Under the pieces are notes generated by a model. The model had not been told where the DNA came from and searched no databases. It saw only the letters and a program-made list of their open reading frames with translations. From Nephromyces sp. MM_2019 (taxonomy: Eukaryota > Apicomplexa > Aconoidasida > Nephromycida): a stretch of 64,000 bases of DNA. The stretch lies in NCBI GenBank assembly GCA_015657535.1, contig JADHZB010000732.1:2501-66500 (forward strand), given 5' to 3'. Positions 34,841 through 47,374 of the stretch are shown here, in pieces (position 1 is the first letter of the stretch; each line of letters begins with the position of its first letter). Made by a program: the position numbers and the translations under genes.

Positions 34841-37099
34841 TCACGAGTCGATGTGGCGTGAAGACCTTGTAAAGTATCGTTTGCCACTGTCAGTAGCATG
34901 ATAATTTTTCTGTGTGCCATCTAAAATGTAGTACCAATGAGATTGCTCAAAAACTCTCCAGTAATTGCTGTCAATGTTTTGTTTGGAATTTGTCCATTCA
35001 AATAATTTGTCTTCTAAGCAAGAGAGTAATATTCCTAAGTATTGGCATGGGTCTTGGCATACAGAGTTTATTATGTCATTAGTATGGAAACCATATATTT
35101 CTTTGAGTATAGATTTGTGTATAGGTGAAAATAAGAAAGGTGAGATTACAATGTAGGGCTCATTCAATTTTTCTTTTACTTTAAGATCAATCTGAATTTC
35201 TTTCAGAAACTTCAACAAGGATGAAATCCTCCCAATTTTCATGTCTGTAGAATATCGCAGATCTTCAATTCTGAAGAGAGCTTCTTCATGTGTACTTAAA
35301 TGTTTTGGTGAGCTCTCAGAATTCTCGGGTATTGAGACCCACCTGTCATTTAGTACACATTTCAAACGTTTGTTACGTCCGGAACAAATGATTTTGGGCA
35401 TGTTCAGAGGTAGTCTCTTGTAACTCGGGGTTTCCGAACGCTCCCAATTTGAATGATTTTGTTGGGTCAATGGTGCAAAGGGATGATAAATAGGTGTGTC
35501 AGAATTCGTCATGCATAGGAAAAATTCATGTGTGTGTTGTTCATAGTAAATAATATTTCGAAGATGAGATTTCTTCTCCTCGTTAATCTCTTGGGGTAAT
35601 GAGTTAATTACATCAAAAAGAGATTCTTTTGTTAGATAGCCGAGCGACCAGTCGTTGATCTTGTTGAGGAGAATGTAAAACTGAGGAGCTGAGTTTACCT
35701 TTACGAGATCTTGGAGGATTGATTTCAATAAAGATCGCTTGGAGAAAGAGTGTGTGAAATTTTTCCACCAATTAGACTTGTCGTAGTGAAAGCGAGAGGG
35801 TGAAAGTTTGAGGTTTTCCTTAGAGAATTTAGCTTGTAGATCATGTATATAAAACGTCCCCAATCCTACCTTCTTTATAAATTCCACAAGGTTGGTGAAG
35901 CATTGATGTATGGTGTTTAGTGGCCTTAAGCTTATTTCTATAGAGGCAAAGTAGGCCTCAATTTCTTCCTTATTTGTACATAATAAAGCCTTGTAGAGTA
36001 GTGGTAATACTTGCTCAGAAAGTTCTGGTTTATATTTAGTTAGTAATTTTACAAATTGAAGTATATGGTTCTGGAGAGTTTCGTTTGCTTGGCAGTCACT
36101 GTCTTCTATAGGAGTTATGTCATTTGTGTAGCTTTGGAAAGGTGATGATTTGTTGACAAGGAAATCAAATATGTCCAAATCTAGCTTTTCACTTAGTGAA
36201 ATATCCGATTTGTCCTCGAATGATATGTATTTACGCGAAGCTTTTGGTGTCGATAAATGGTTTTTGTATGTTTGATAATTCATATAAAAAAAAGTTTTTA
36301 TCAAGTTAGAATACATTATGTTTATTATTTCAATACCAGAATTCTTAATATCTTGAACCCTTTCATCTTCAACAACCGCTCTATTTAATTTTACATCGAT
36401 ATTTTGGATATAATGGAAATAATTTTTTATACACATTTTGAATAAAATAGGCAAAGAGCGTTCCAAAAATGTTTTAGAAAGATTTTGAATTGGGCCGAGT
36501 GAGATATTATTTGGGCTTTGGTACAAACTATATTGAGTCAGGAATGAATCGTTGTGACTTGACTTTGATGAACCATTTTGAATTAAGTGTGACGAATTGT
36601 TATGAGTGGGGAATGAAAAATCGCTTTGATTAGGGTATGTCAGGATGAAACGATTTCTAAGGTCTTCGAATGCTTGTTTTGCCTTCTCAATTATTGTGCT
36701 TACCTTATTGGTGTCTCTTTGGGTTTCCTCAATGCTTAAAATTGAGGATAAAGTTGCCTTCTCAGCATTTGAAGATGAAGTCTCATTGTTGCATGAGATT
36801 TGATGAGAATCCACAGAGCTTTGATCAGTAGAATGGTCAATTATAACAGTTGATTCGTCCAAAATTGAACTAAAGAGTTTCTGAATATATCTAGAAAGGT
36901 CATTAAAGGCAATATTACTAGGTAAGACAGATTCTAAACCATTATATTTTTCTCGATCATTAAATGGAATAGCTGCTTCTTGACTCAGTATGTCATTCAA
37001 AGTGATTTCTGAGAGTTTTATCTTCTCATTTTGGATGTCAATTATGTTATATTTCAGGTATTCAGTAATTATGTTGAGATAGGCAAGCCGTGAACTCAT
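34841..37099 (-). CDS. Sin3-like transcriptional co-repressor
   Basis: A single-exon 752-aa protein that looks like a reduced Sin3, the scaffold that recruits histone deacetylases. The diagnostic part is the HDAC-interaction domain, about residues 550-735: ETPSYKRLPLN, CSGRNKR, VLNDRWVSIPENSE, EEALFRIEDLRYSTDM, then KSILKEIYGF and the tail ending WRVFEQSHWYYILDG, in the same order as in Sin3. Before it, FYILLNKINDWSLGYLTKES with LFDVINSLP resembles one paired amphipathic helix (PAH) unit. The first 300 residues are Ser/Asn-rich and poorly assignable, with no clear set of three PAH domains; animal and yeast Sin3 are about twice as long. The absence of introns contrasts with its neighbours. Confidence 0.78.
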   Translation of the reverse strand: MSSRLAYLNIITEYLKYNIIDIQNEKIKLSEITLNDILSQEAAIPFNDREKYNGLESVLPSNIAFNDLSRYIQKLFSSILDESTVIIDHSTDQSSVDSHQISCNNETSSSNAEKATLSSILSIEETQRDTNKVSTIIEKAKQAFEDLRNRFILTYPNQSDFSFPTHNNSSHLIQNGSSKSSHNDSFLTQYSLYQSPNNISLGPIQNLSKTFLERSLPILFKMCIKNYFHYIQNIDVKLNRAVVEDERVQDIKNSGIEIINIMYSNLIKTFFYMNYQTYKNHLSTPKASRKYISFEDKSDISLSEKLDLDIFDFLVNKSSPFQSYTNDITPIEDSDCQANETLQNHILQFVKLLTKYKPELSEQVLPLLYKALLCTNKEEIEAYFASIEISLRPLNTIHQCFTNLVEFIKKVGLGTFYIHDLQAKFSKENLKLSPSRFHYDKSNWWKNFTHSFSKRSLLKSILQDLVKVNSAPQFYILLNKINDWSLGYLTKESLFDVINSLPQEINEEKKSHLRNIIYYEQHTHEFFLCMTNSDTPIYHPFAPLTQQNHSNWERSETPSYKRLPLNMPKIICSGRNKRLKCVLNDRWVSIPENSESSPKHLSTHEEALFRIEDLRYSTDMKIGRISSLLKFLKEIQIDLKVKEKLNEPYIVISPFLFSPIHKSILKEIYGFHTNDIINSVCQDPCQYLGILLSCLEDKLFEWTNSKQNIDSNYWRVFEQSHWYYILDGTQKNYHATDSGKRYFTRSSRHIDS

Positions 37100-38846
37100 T
37101 TTGCAAAAATGAGGATAGCATTAGAGGCCCATTAGTATTAAATGAGTTTTATGGATCTTGAGGCCATAAAATGCTGCGAGCTGGGAGAAACTAATGGCAA
37201 TTGTGTGAGATGATGGCTGGAGTTGAATTACGAGTTGTATGTTAGTGAAATAGGTCATGAGATGGAGTAATCGGGTATTGAGGCTAAAAAATGAGTTTAC
37301 CGGTTGATGGACAAACAAAATGAGTTGGTCAGAATGAGTAGGTATAAGTTGCTGGTGCTATAGGGTTGCTATGTTGGGCCCAAAACAAAATGAAATGAAT
37401 GGGGGCCAAAGACAAAAAGATCTTATCGGAGACCAAGACCAACTGAGTCGATAGATATTGTCTTTAGATAAAAATAAGTAATGTCTTTAGAGGTGGTGGA
37501 GGGATTAAGTACATCGTTTCAAATTGTGGTTAGATATATATTGACAATTGCAGAATTGTTGATTTATTTGGTTACATGTTATTAGTCCAAGTAGCTATCG
37601 ATTGTCGTAATAAAGTTTTTAGTATATTTGTTTTCGCGATAAGTCGATTAAACTAAATTGATAAGTTATATACAAGACAAAAAACTTGAGAAAATAAAAG
37701 CAATTCCCTTCAGGATAAACAGTAAATAAATATTTACAAAAGCTCAGCATGTAGAAGCTTTATGTGTACTGTGTCTCGCGTATGGAGTTTATGAGGAAGA
37801 GAGGAAACTTGTACAAGTGAATTTTTTAAAAATTGAGGTAGTTCTTTCCTAATTTCTGTACACTAATTAGTTTAATATCTATATCGAACCAAACATAGTA
37901 TAGATCACTTTGATGGAGATATTCTGGTAATGGAAAATCGCCATCACATTTTTGAAATATTTTTTTTGCTTTACTGTCTATTTCTACCCGATTGTTTTGT
38001 TATAATTTAATACTTGGAAATTGAATTGGCTTGTTGTTTAGTCGGGTATGTGTGAGTTTACGCATGAATGACTGCATACTTAAGTGTTTGACTATATTAC
38101 ACTGAAAGTTGTAGCATAAAAAGTGGTACATAGATTAGTTTTTATTGCTCAGCTTTCTTGATTTTTTATTTTACTACTGAATTGCCACTTCAAGATCCTT
38201 TCCTTCTTACCTGTTTTGATGATAAATTTTTGTATCAAATAATTTAAATTGAAAATTTATCATTCATAGCTTGACTAAAATAATTATGCATAGAAAGTAT
38301 TAAATTCACCGTAAAATTTAAAATGTCGACCAAAACGTAAACTTTTGCCATAAACTGTAATAACACTATTTAACAATCGAGATACTCAGAGACATCACTA
38401 TCTCAACCACATTTGCCGAAATTTTCCTATTATAAGCCGAAATCTTATGCAATCTAACCCTTTATCCAACTCAATATCTGGCCCCCTGCACCCTAAAAGA
38501 ACTTACTTAATTTAACATAGGAAATTATGAATAGTATTCACTTCTAACAATTTATAGATATATTAAACGCATCTCAATTTTTTGATTTATCAATTTCATA
38601 AATTAGAATCAGATTATTGGATTCAAAGATATTGCAGAGTTAAGCAAAAATAATAAGTTGTTTATTTCATTTAGCCAACGTGTAGCCTTTTACTAGTAGA
38701 TAATGTTAAATTTAAACACTGAATTTATCAAATAATCTAATTTTTAAAGTTGACAATTACTTAGGACTATGAATAAAACTTTAAAAATTTTATAAAACTT
38801 TCAATTAAATGTTAATAAATGAATTATCAACTTTCTTAAAATCAAT
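37100..38846. other. intergenic region
   Basis: About 1.7 kb, AT-rich, upstream of the Sin3-like start. A 65-codon minus-strand ORF at 37121-37318 ends 22 bases before that start; it could be an upstream ORF of the transcript but has no protein features. Nothing else recognised. Confidence 0.55.
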
Positions 38847-41800
38847 TCAAACACACGTTGAATTGATAAATGAAATAGATCGAAGGTAATAACCACTACT
38901 TTTAGACTGAATTTGATTGCTCAGTGAAGCTTCAAAGTGGTCTCTTTCAGGCCCAACATCGAGAATCACATCTCCACCGGTATTATTCTGAATAATTCAT
39001 TATTGATAGACAACTCATAATTTCTTTATTTAAATACCATAGCCCCAGAATGTATAGCTGCTCGACACACTGAAGATAAAGGGCTATAAAAAGCTTTAAA
39101 ATATTCGGGAAATAATATCAGATTATATAAGATCTAGTATAGGAAAATTTTATCACTTGTCCCATAGACTTCGGAGTTGAAGTGCTTGCAGGCTTAAAAC
39201 AGTAATTAGCCAATTTCTAAATATAAATGAACATCTACCTACCGGATGGACAATTCAAGATTGCAGTTTCATGCAGGCCCATTTTAAGTATAAATCCTGC
39301 ATTTTCTATATTTAAATCATCTCTGAAATGTGTTCCTTTAGCTACAAGAATTGCGATTTTACCTGTGCAAGAAAGACTTCTTATAACCGGTGCCTTCGAA
39401 ACACTGAACGATCTTACATGAGGAATGGCTTCTCCATGACTTATAAGGCCTACGATCCCATTGATGTGGGTATTTTTAGTTTATCATCTAATTTTAAATT
39501 ACCATAAACTCCTCGAGATGGTTCATATGACATCAATCCATTATGAAGTGTTAGCATTGCCTGACCACCGTTGTCATCAATTAAGCCAGATAAAACAGCT
39601 GCTTTACATATAGAACTATCATCTGAATAAAGTTTACACCCCTTTGTTTGATATTTTGGATCACTGCAATTTACTGGACAAGTAAACAAAAAATTTTCCC
39701 CTGAGAACCCAGAGAACTCTTTTTTGTTTAATTGTGAATCACAATTCAAATTAATAGACCGAGAAAACACAGGTTTGGACAACATAGAATTGACATGATG
39801 TGGTTCCTCGTATGAACATTTTGTCAAACAAAGTCTGCCATCAACAGTATATCTGTCTATTATTAATCCCCGTGAATGTGATTCATTTTCTTTAATGACT
39901 TGGTGATCATCAACTATTAATTTAATTTCTTCAGGGGATAATACATAATCGAAAATTCTTATATATTTGATCTCCCCTATGAAGAATTGTGATTCTGTAA
40001 ATATAGCCTTCCCTATAATAATTTTGCTCTTTATTTACTAATTTAATTTAACTAATAATATTTAAATTATCTCTCTAACACTTATATCGAAATCCATTTC
40101 AGTTTCTTGATATAATACTTTTTTACCATTTATGAATATTGATACCGATTTTTTATCTCTAAAGTAGGTCACTAAGACACTGAACTCTTGATCGATTTTT
40201 GGATGATACCCAGACTTCACACAGTTGGGTAAACAGTTTTGTTCAAATTCTAACTCGTCTGACTCATTTATGGCCAATGAATACCCTCCACAATCGTTTT
40301 GTGCAACAATTACTCTTTTAGTGCCCATTCCTCCTTAATCAAATAGGAATGAAAGCCATTAATTTAAAAGTTTAGACTATTTCCACCTGTGACTTTTGCT
40401 TTTATGCTCAAAGAAAAATCTACAAGATTATTCAGGCTTTCAGCACCAGGAGTCTCCGAAATATCAACATATTCCTTAGACACACCAGTAAACCCTAAAG
40501 AATTGTAATTTTTGAATATAAGCTACATACAAGACAAGTTCTTACCATGCCAATTTGGAGGTGCATACCAATGGAATTTGTCCTTAATCGCTTTTGACTT
40601 TTGGAAATCCACGGCGTTCGGTAAATCCAAACGATTATCTTGACATTAACAGTTTCAATTTATGATGAATATTTTGAACTCCTAATTCGCTAATACCGTT
40701 TTTTATATTTAAAGAATGTAAAGCCATAAATTGATTAACAGCCTTATAAGTCATAACTGAGTATTATTTTATAGGAAACAACAAATAAGACATTTTGTAA
40801 TATTATATATGAATTATATACATTAGCTTACATGTACGTGAGTACTCTTTACTTGACTCTGAACTAATACCTCGTAGATTACTCTTATAAAAAGATTTTT
40901 GTGGGTGACCAAGGCTAAGAATGAAAGAGCCTCCTGATTCTGAAATTACTCCAGAATGGATTGCAGCTTTACATATCTAATAAGCTTAATATACTAATTT
41001 TAGGTGGGTATATGACACCAATTTACCAAACTATCATCAGTATATATATATGTTCCTTTTATAAACCCTGACTCTTCCCTTAAAATAAGACATATCCTAA
41101 CAGAACAATGGGTTCTTAAATTTCTTACTGGCAATTCTCTTGGCAAGATACAAAAAACAAATCTCCAGGTGATCCTTTCATTTCCTTTTGAGAAATGAGG
41201 CGATCAGAACATGTAATGTTGAATGTTTTGATCTTCTCTTTAGAACCAAACGAGGGTGGATCTTCCTTTTTTAAACCCATCCCTGTTGGATCTCCATCAC
41301 CATCACAACCAATTACAATATCTTCTTGATGAACGCAATAAATATCTTCGTTACTCTCATGTGGGCAATCTTTAATCGAAATTTCATCTCCTTTGGAATC
41401 GTTTCATAAAGCTTATCAAATAAAAGTTGGTATGTATGCTCACCATGGCATGCTACATTAACAAGGCTTATTTTTTGAATTGTCCTACCACAATAGTTTT
41501 TCCCTTCAATGTCAGAGCACCCAACTTTTGAGTATCCTCCCTTCTATGATAAAAATCCTTTACTCAACATAATATTCTTATGATTTCATAAAGCAGAACC
41601 TTGACACCGTTGTATCCCATCTCTAAGCATGCTACCCTCTCTGACGCTTTGGTCCAGCCATCATCACATATGCTTCCAAATTCTATTTTATGATTTGTAT
41701 CTCAATATTCAGCTATGAATAATCAAAGTCACCTCCATTAAAAAATTCAAGTCTTCCAATACCATTTTGGCTTGGTACGCCTTGGGGATCAATTAATCTT

Positions 41801-44073
41801 AAAGTCCCCGGCAATGGCTCTCTTTCGGGGGGATTATTAGTGCAGATTATTGCTACATCAAACTCATGATTGTTGCATTCGTGACTTGGGTCTTCAAATG
41901 TACAATCTGCAAAACTAGTTTCCGAACCTTTACACTAAAAAAATCTTAAATTAGTTATATCTGCTTCAAATTTTCCTTTACTGTAACTCCTGCTACTGAA
42001 ACTGGGTAGCCTTTACCAGCACATACATTCTGCCCATCAACATAAGTGCAACCATTTTCTTGAAAAACTCCATGCAGATACCCTTTATTCAACTTTACAA
42101 ACATTGTTTATAAAACTTGCTAAATATCACATCACCAATTTCTTGACATGCTTTTTTTGCTGATGCCAGAGTAAATTTTGGATATTGTGGAGATGAGCTG
42201 CAAAGAACTATGTATTATTTTGGGTCATTTGCTATCGCTTACCATACAGATCCCCACAAGTTATTCCTCTTCACTTCTAGTCGACCAGATGAGGACAATT
42301 TCCCATAAGCTTTAATGGGATATTTGTTTTATTTCACTTCTACAAAAGCAACATACCATCAACAACACGAACATTTTTGTCAATGTTATCTATCGAGTCT
42401 ATATTTCGGAGAGCATAGGATTTCTATATCTATTTTAATATCAACATACCTATAAGGTATAAGCTATAGCTAAAGACAGGCCGATCTGGTGATGGCTCAT
42501 AGTCCGTAACATTTCCTATGACTAAAAACAGAATTCTTTTTCATTAAAGATTTGTACAAATCATACATGATGAATTTTTCAGCCCGGAATAATATGGCAA
42601 GGACCCCAGGATATTTACAGCAATCTCACCACCTTAAGCTTTTGATTATCCAAAATTATAAGAAATTATTAGATATTACCACTTGGAGAAATAACATTAT
42701 CAACAATAGCTGAGGAACAAATTGATGATGATGCAGGGTGAATACTAGCTCCTTGGATATGTGAAAACTCTGAAGATTGGCAATTCATTGGGCATCTCAC
42801 GCGGATTATATATGAATCATCTGGTATTCTTTTGGCAATTATTTTAATCTAAAATTAAAATTTGACCCTTCTATAAACTTAATAACCTATTGAATAAATC
42901 AGAAGCTCTAGTGTGGCACTCAATATCTTGAGGAGGACGATCAGAATCATCTGTTTCCTCCGAAGCTGATGTTGATCCTTCTATTTTTGACTCAATCACC
43001 TGCTCATAAGGGTATCCTACCCACCTCTTAACAATAAATGAACTCAGTTCCCCTTGCTCATCTCTAATGTTGATGTACTCGCAATACCATGGATCATCGA
43101 CTGCGGTATTTATAAGACTTATTTTCTCAAGTTCACCAACTGGAAAATTAGGATATTTAAGTTAGACCAACAAGCGTTAGATTTAATTACCATCAGCAGC
43201 TCTTAAGCTAACATTCACTAGTGATCCTTTTAAAAACCCACTTTTAAGTGTTTTACGGCTAGTTTGTTGATTCTTCCCTTGGATAATTATTTCAATAGCA
43301 CCTTTAGTTTCAGCTTGAAAATACTTTGAAACTTGATTTCATATTTCAATTTAATAGATCACCTTGCTTGTAAGACCCTGTCTGAACAGTAATTAGATAT
43401 AATTTGTTTCCCGAAGGCATAAATATCTAGAAATAAATATTTTCATCTACTAAGAAGCCTTTAGCTTTAAAATTTTACTAGCTCTTTGGATTTTGCATCT
43501 AGTTGAGAGTAGCAACTAAAAATCCAGTATCTAAAGTCTTTCCACACGACTATTTCTTTGCACTTCCATCTGTTCTTTTGAGAGGACTTAATTTTCAAGT
43601 AAATAGGGTCACCAATATCTAGCCTTTCGACAATAATTCTATAAAATTTTTAGCTGGGTTGTGATCAGAAATTATTATGATTCAATTGTTTTAACCTTTT
43701 ATTAACCCCTTTGTTTGAGTCTGAAATTTGGATCTCTGAAGTTACTTTATCATGTAAACCAAATATAGTCATAAATACATCAGTTCTAAATATAAAATTA
43801 ATTTAAGCCCTTTATAAATAACCATAAAATACTTTAAGTCATATCCTGGTCCAAGAATAGGGAAAACTTCGATCATATATTTAGCCACTTGTCCATGAGC
43901 TATTTTTTTATTTTGCTATATGCCACCTTTATATGTTTTTGAGGGAGCTTACCGGGTAGGCATTTTGCAAATTCTGGTTTCCCAGCTTGACTAGTAGCTT
44001 TGCACCACTCTGTTGATTTTACCTCATTGGAAATTATTATCAAGACTAACGAAAACAATTTTAAAAGCAACAT
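38847..44073 (-). CDS. LCCL domain protein, CCp3/LAP1-like
   Basis: A secreted multi-adhesive-domain protein. Exon 1 starts at 44073 with a signal peptide ([20 protein letters not shown]). Over 5.2 kb of short exons I see, in order: PLAT/LH2-type segments (about 43010-44000; [43 protein letters not shown]); an LCCL domain (about 42590-42930; [12 protein letters not shown]); two SRCR segments (about 41440-42330; [34 protein letters not shown]); a second LCCL (about 40860-41270; [16 protein letters not shown]); a pentraxin/laminin-G-like domain (about 39840-40530; [31 protein letters not shown]); and two more LCCL domains ([12 protein letters not shown] and [12 protein letters not shown]). The last ends INSTCV. 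In Plasmodium, CCp3/LAP1 acts in sexual stages and ookinete crystalloids. Exact exon borders are not all resolved. Confidence 0.87.
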
Positions 44074-44435
44074 TTTAGTTGATAATTATAATATTATGAC
44101 TTTTTTTAGTAACGAATTGCACAGATAAATGATGAAAATACAGTGTAAATACAGAAAATAATTTAAGCAATTTAACTTTTATTGAGCTATATGCTTGATA
44201 ATTTATTGTTTGTGACATTATTTATTCTCAGAACTGTTATAAATATATGGATTCAGTAGATTTTTCAAATTTTATGAATAAAAGCATTGATTATTGTTTT
44301 TGATTATTTCGAGATTAAGGACAAGTTTTTGAAACTTATATTAGTTGCTTATATAAAAGATTTCTAGATTTATTAAATATTTAATTTTCGGGGAAAACAA
44401 TTGTAAACTTTTCAAGCGTTATTAATAATCAGGTG

Positions 44436-46229
44436 TCAAATATTTTTAAAATCGTTATTCAATTCTATCATCCTATAAATAGTGTTTCGTATAACGTTCC
44501 TATAAGCAAATAATCAAAATTTGTTAAACAATTCCAATTAAAAACTAGAAATTTACCCAGAAGCCAAGTTAATCCTATTTTTACGTAGAATGGCCTGGGA
44601 TGTTATTAATTATTTAATGTACTAAATTTATCTTAATTTATATAAAAATGGAGTATTTACCTCGAAAAATTCATTAGCAAGATTATCAGATTCTAATTCA
44701 CTTTCAGTTCCTAAGCAGTATTTTTCTTTAATTTTTAGCTTTTAAAAGTTAAAATTTATCTATTACCTCCAACTCTGGGAAATAATCTTAAATAGTAAAG
44801 GTGTTGAATCTCAGTTCTTCGTGACTTGACCAAGTCTACTAAGGCTCTGGCGTGTGCTTTTGTGTTATTCAAACCTATTTAGGAATAAAGTGTACAATCT
44901 TTAAAATCTATCCATTTATTATAAACTAATTACTTAAAAATAGGAGGGATGTAGACATAATTACCTGGTATAAGCATGTAGTTTATACATATTCTTCTTT
45001 TAGCTTTTTCTATCCTTTGATCTAGAAGGTCAAGAACTTCTTCAAAAGGATATACTTTATTGATAGGTATCTGTCAAAATATTTATTAAAATAGCTTTAT
45101 TTAAAGTTCAAAAGTTGTTGTAAATGTTGGTACCATGGAGCTCCTTTCATCTGACAAGGGATTATTCAAGGAGAAATCCAAGTTTATCTGAGTTTTCGAA
45201 AATTTGAAAAGGGTTATTTTGGGGTTTATTAGTATTTGATTATCTAAGGATCAATAAATTCATATTAATTGGGAATTAATTACTTGTGGGAATTCGTTAT
45301 TTAGCTTTTTCAAGCCAGGTAAAATTCCTATTGTGGAGATACGTATTCGGCGGCTTGAAATATTCAAATAATTTGATGAGTTAATAATATCAAGGGCATC
45401 AAATAAATATGGATTTCCTAAGGGTTCTCCCATCCCTAAGTTAATATTCAGACAAAAAACATTGGTGTATCTAAATTGTTTTTTAATGGCGAAATACCAG
45501 AAAAGTATATAGAATCAAATTTATATCCTGTTTGCAGGAAGTAAAGGATTTGATCAATAATTTCATCAGCTGTAAGCTGTCTTGAAAACCCTTTAATACC
45601 TTTTGAAGTGAATCAGAGGAAATAAAGGGTTTTGGCTTTATATTTTTTTAAAATAAATGAAAATTAAAAACCTGAAGGGCAGGATTTACACGAAAAAGCA
45701 CATCCTACCTGATTAAATTTTGCAAAAATGATAATTATATTAAGTGTCACGTGGAAAAAATCTCGAAATATATATAAGATTTAATATTTAGCTAGTTAGT
45801 AGGTGTATGTTGATAAAGTTTAATTGATATCCAATTAGGTTTTTAGACCTAATACTTTATCATTTCTGATTTCAATTTATTATATAAAGTAGAATATACT
45901 TGGCTAGATAGGTTAAGTACAGAGTTGCAGGGAGTTATTGTCATGTGAGAGTAAATTGCTAATCCATCAGTTGTTTTGAACCAAACTGTAACTCCTTGTT
46001 TATCTTTAAAATTTTTAAATGGCTTTAAGCTTAATATTCCATCAGGAAATCCTTTTTTCAAATCCAATCTTAATGGCTTTGGAATATCTTCCATCTCTCT
46101 AAAAGTTTTGTTATTCTTTTTAAAGATATTCGACAATATCTGGTCCAACCTATATTTTTGATAACCCCCCGTCTGTAGAATATCCTGAATCTTGTTAATT
46201 CGGCCTAAGCCTCTCAATTCCAACCTCAT
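44436..46229 (-). CDS. RlmN/Cfr-like radical SAM protein lacking mechanistic cysteines
   Basis: Related to RlmN, the radical SAM enzyme that methylates C2 of adenine in rRNA and tRNA. Exon 1 (45900-46229) has the RlmN N-terminal domain (YRLDQILSNIFKK, FREMEDIPKPLR); further exons give the CxxxCxxC cluster VGCAFSCKSCPSG (Cys 113, 117, 120), FSGMGEPLGNP, RIRISTIGILPGLKKL, LDFSLNNPLSDERSS and INKVYPFEEVLDLLDQ, all in RlmN order. Two residues needed for RlmN chemistry are not seen. The Cys seven residues before the cluster (Cys118 in E. coli) is Asn here. The C-terminal ACGQL motif with Cys355 is absent: the modelled end runs FFEAILRKNRINLASG and then to TGA at 44436-44438, or stops at the GGGTAA right after it. 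No targeting peptide is seen. Confidence 0.82.
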
Positions 46230-47374
46230 CACAGTTGAGGCTTATTAAGATTTGAAATTCAGTTATAATGTAACTTTTAGCCATTACTTGATTAAAGATT
46301 TATCTGCTTGTAAATATTACTACTTGAGAATTGGTTTTCTCATAGATATCGGAAATTTGAAATTAATTTCAAAATACCTCTTTTCTTTGAGATTGAATCT
46401 AATATACAAATGACCTCGTTGTTATAAAATTGTTTCTCAATGACATTAGATTATTCGATTTTAAAAATTAATATCATTGATTATTAGCAAGATTTTCAAA
46501 CATATTTAATTGCAAATGTTGTTGAATCTAGTGCTTTATTCATGTAAGAACATATAGATAGCATGAAACATATTTTAGTTTTAATTGACTCGACCTAATT
46601 CATAACTCCCTTTCTAGATAGCTTATATTATGATTATTAGGAAAAGGCTAAACTACTAAGCTCTAAATTTAACTTCATTTGAAAACTTAAATTCCAATTG
46701 ACTAAGCAGCATACTACCATAAGCTTAGTTTAAGTTTTATTTTCAGGATATTCCAACTCCACCCTTGACTTCATCCGTCTAATTGCATAAGATTCTAAAA
46801 GCTATGAGAATTTAAAAAGCTATGATTTTAAAGTGAGGAGCACGTCACATTGTTTATATAGGTATTCAAAATTATTATCAGATTTTTACAAGCTCTTCCT
46901 TTTGATTACTTCATGTTATACCATTATTCTAAAACATATAATTTTTATTGTACATTGACAGCAAAGTTTTTAAGTCATGCTTATCCAAACTACATGAAGC
47001 ATATATAATATGTTCTAACAGCCTCAAGATCAAACTTATTTTTAAAACATCTGAGCAAATTAAAACGCATTTTAATGTATATAAAAGTATTACATTCGTT
47101 TTTGGATGCCTTTTAAAAGCTTATCACAAAAGACTTACATAGGGTTTAAATTTGAAGAATTTGCATGGTTTTAACAATATGACATATCATGATAAAAGCA
47201 TAGCAAAATATAAGGGTCAAGAAGTTTTTCAATTTCGAAATTGAATCAATTTATAGAATTAAATTCACCCCTCAATTGAAAATGAAAGGTGACACTGATT
47301 GAAATTAGACTCCTTAGTTACTTTCACTTCCTGAAGAGGCTTTTTTGAGTATTTTGTAATCAAGTTGGCCCAAG
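46230..47374. other. divergent intergenic region
   Basis: About 1.1 kb of AT-rich DNA between the RlmN-like start (-) and the ATP10-like start (+), so both promoters should lie here. The ORF at 46948-47142 lacks support. Nothing else recognised. Confidence 0.55.
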
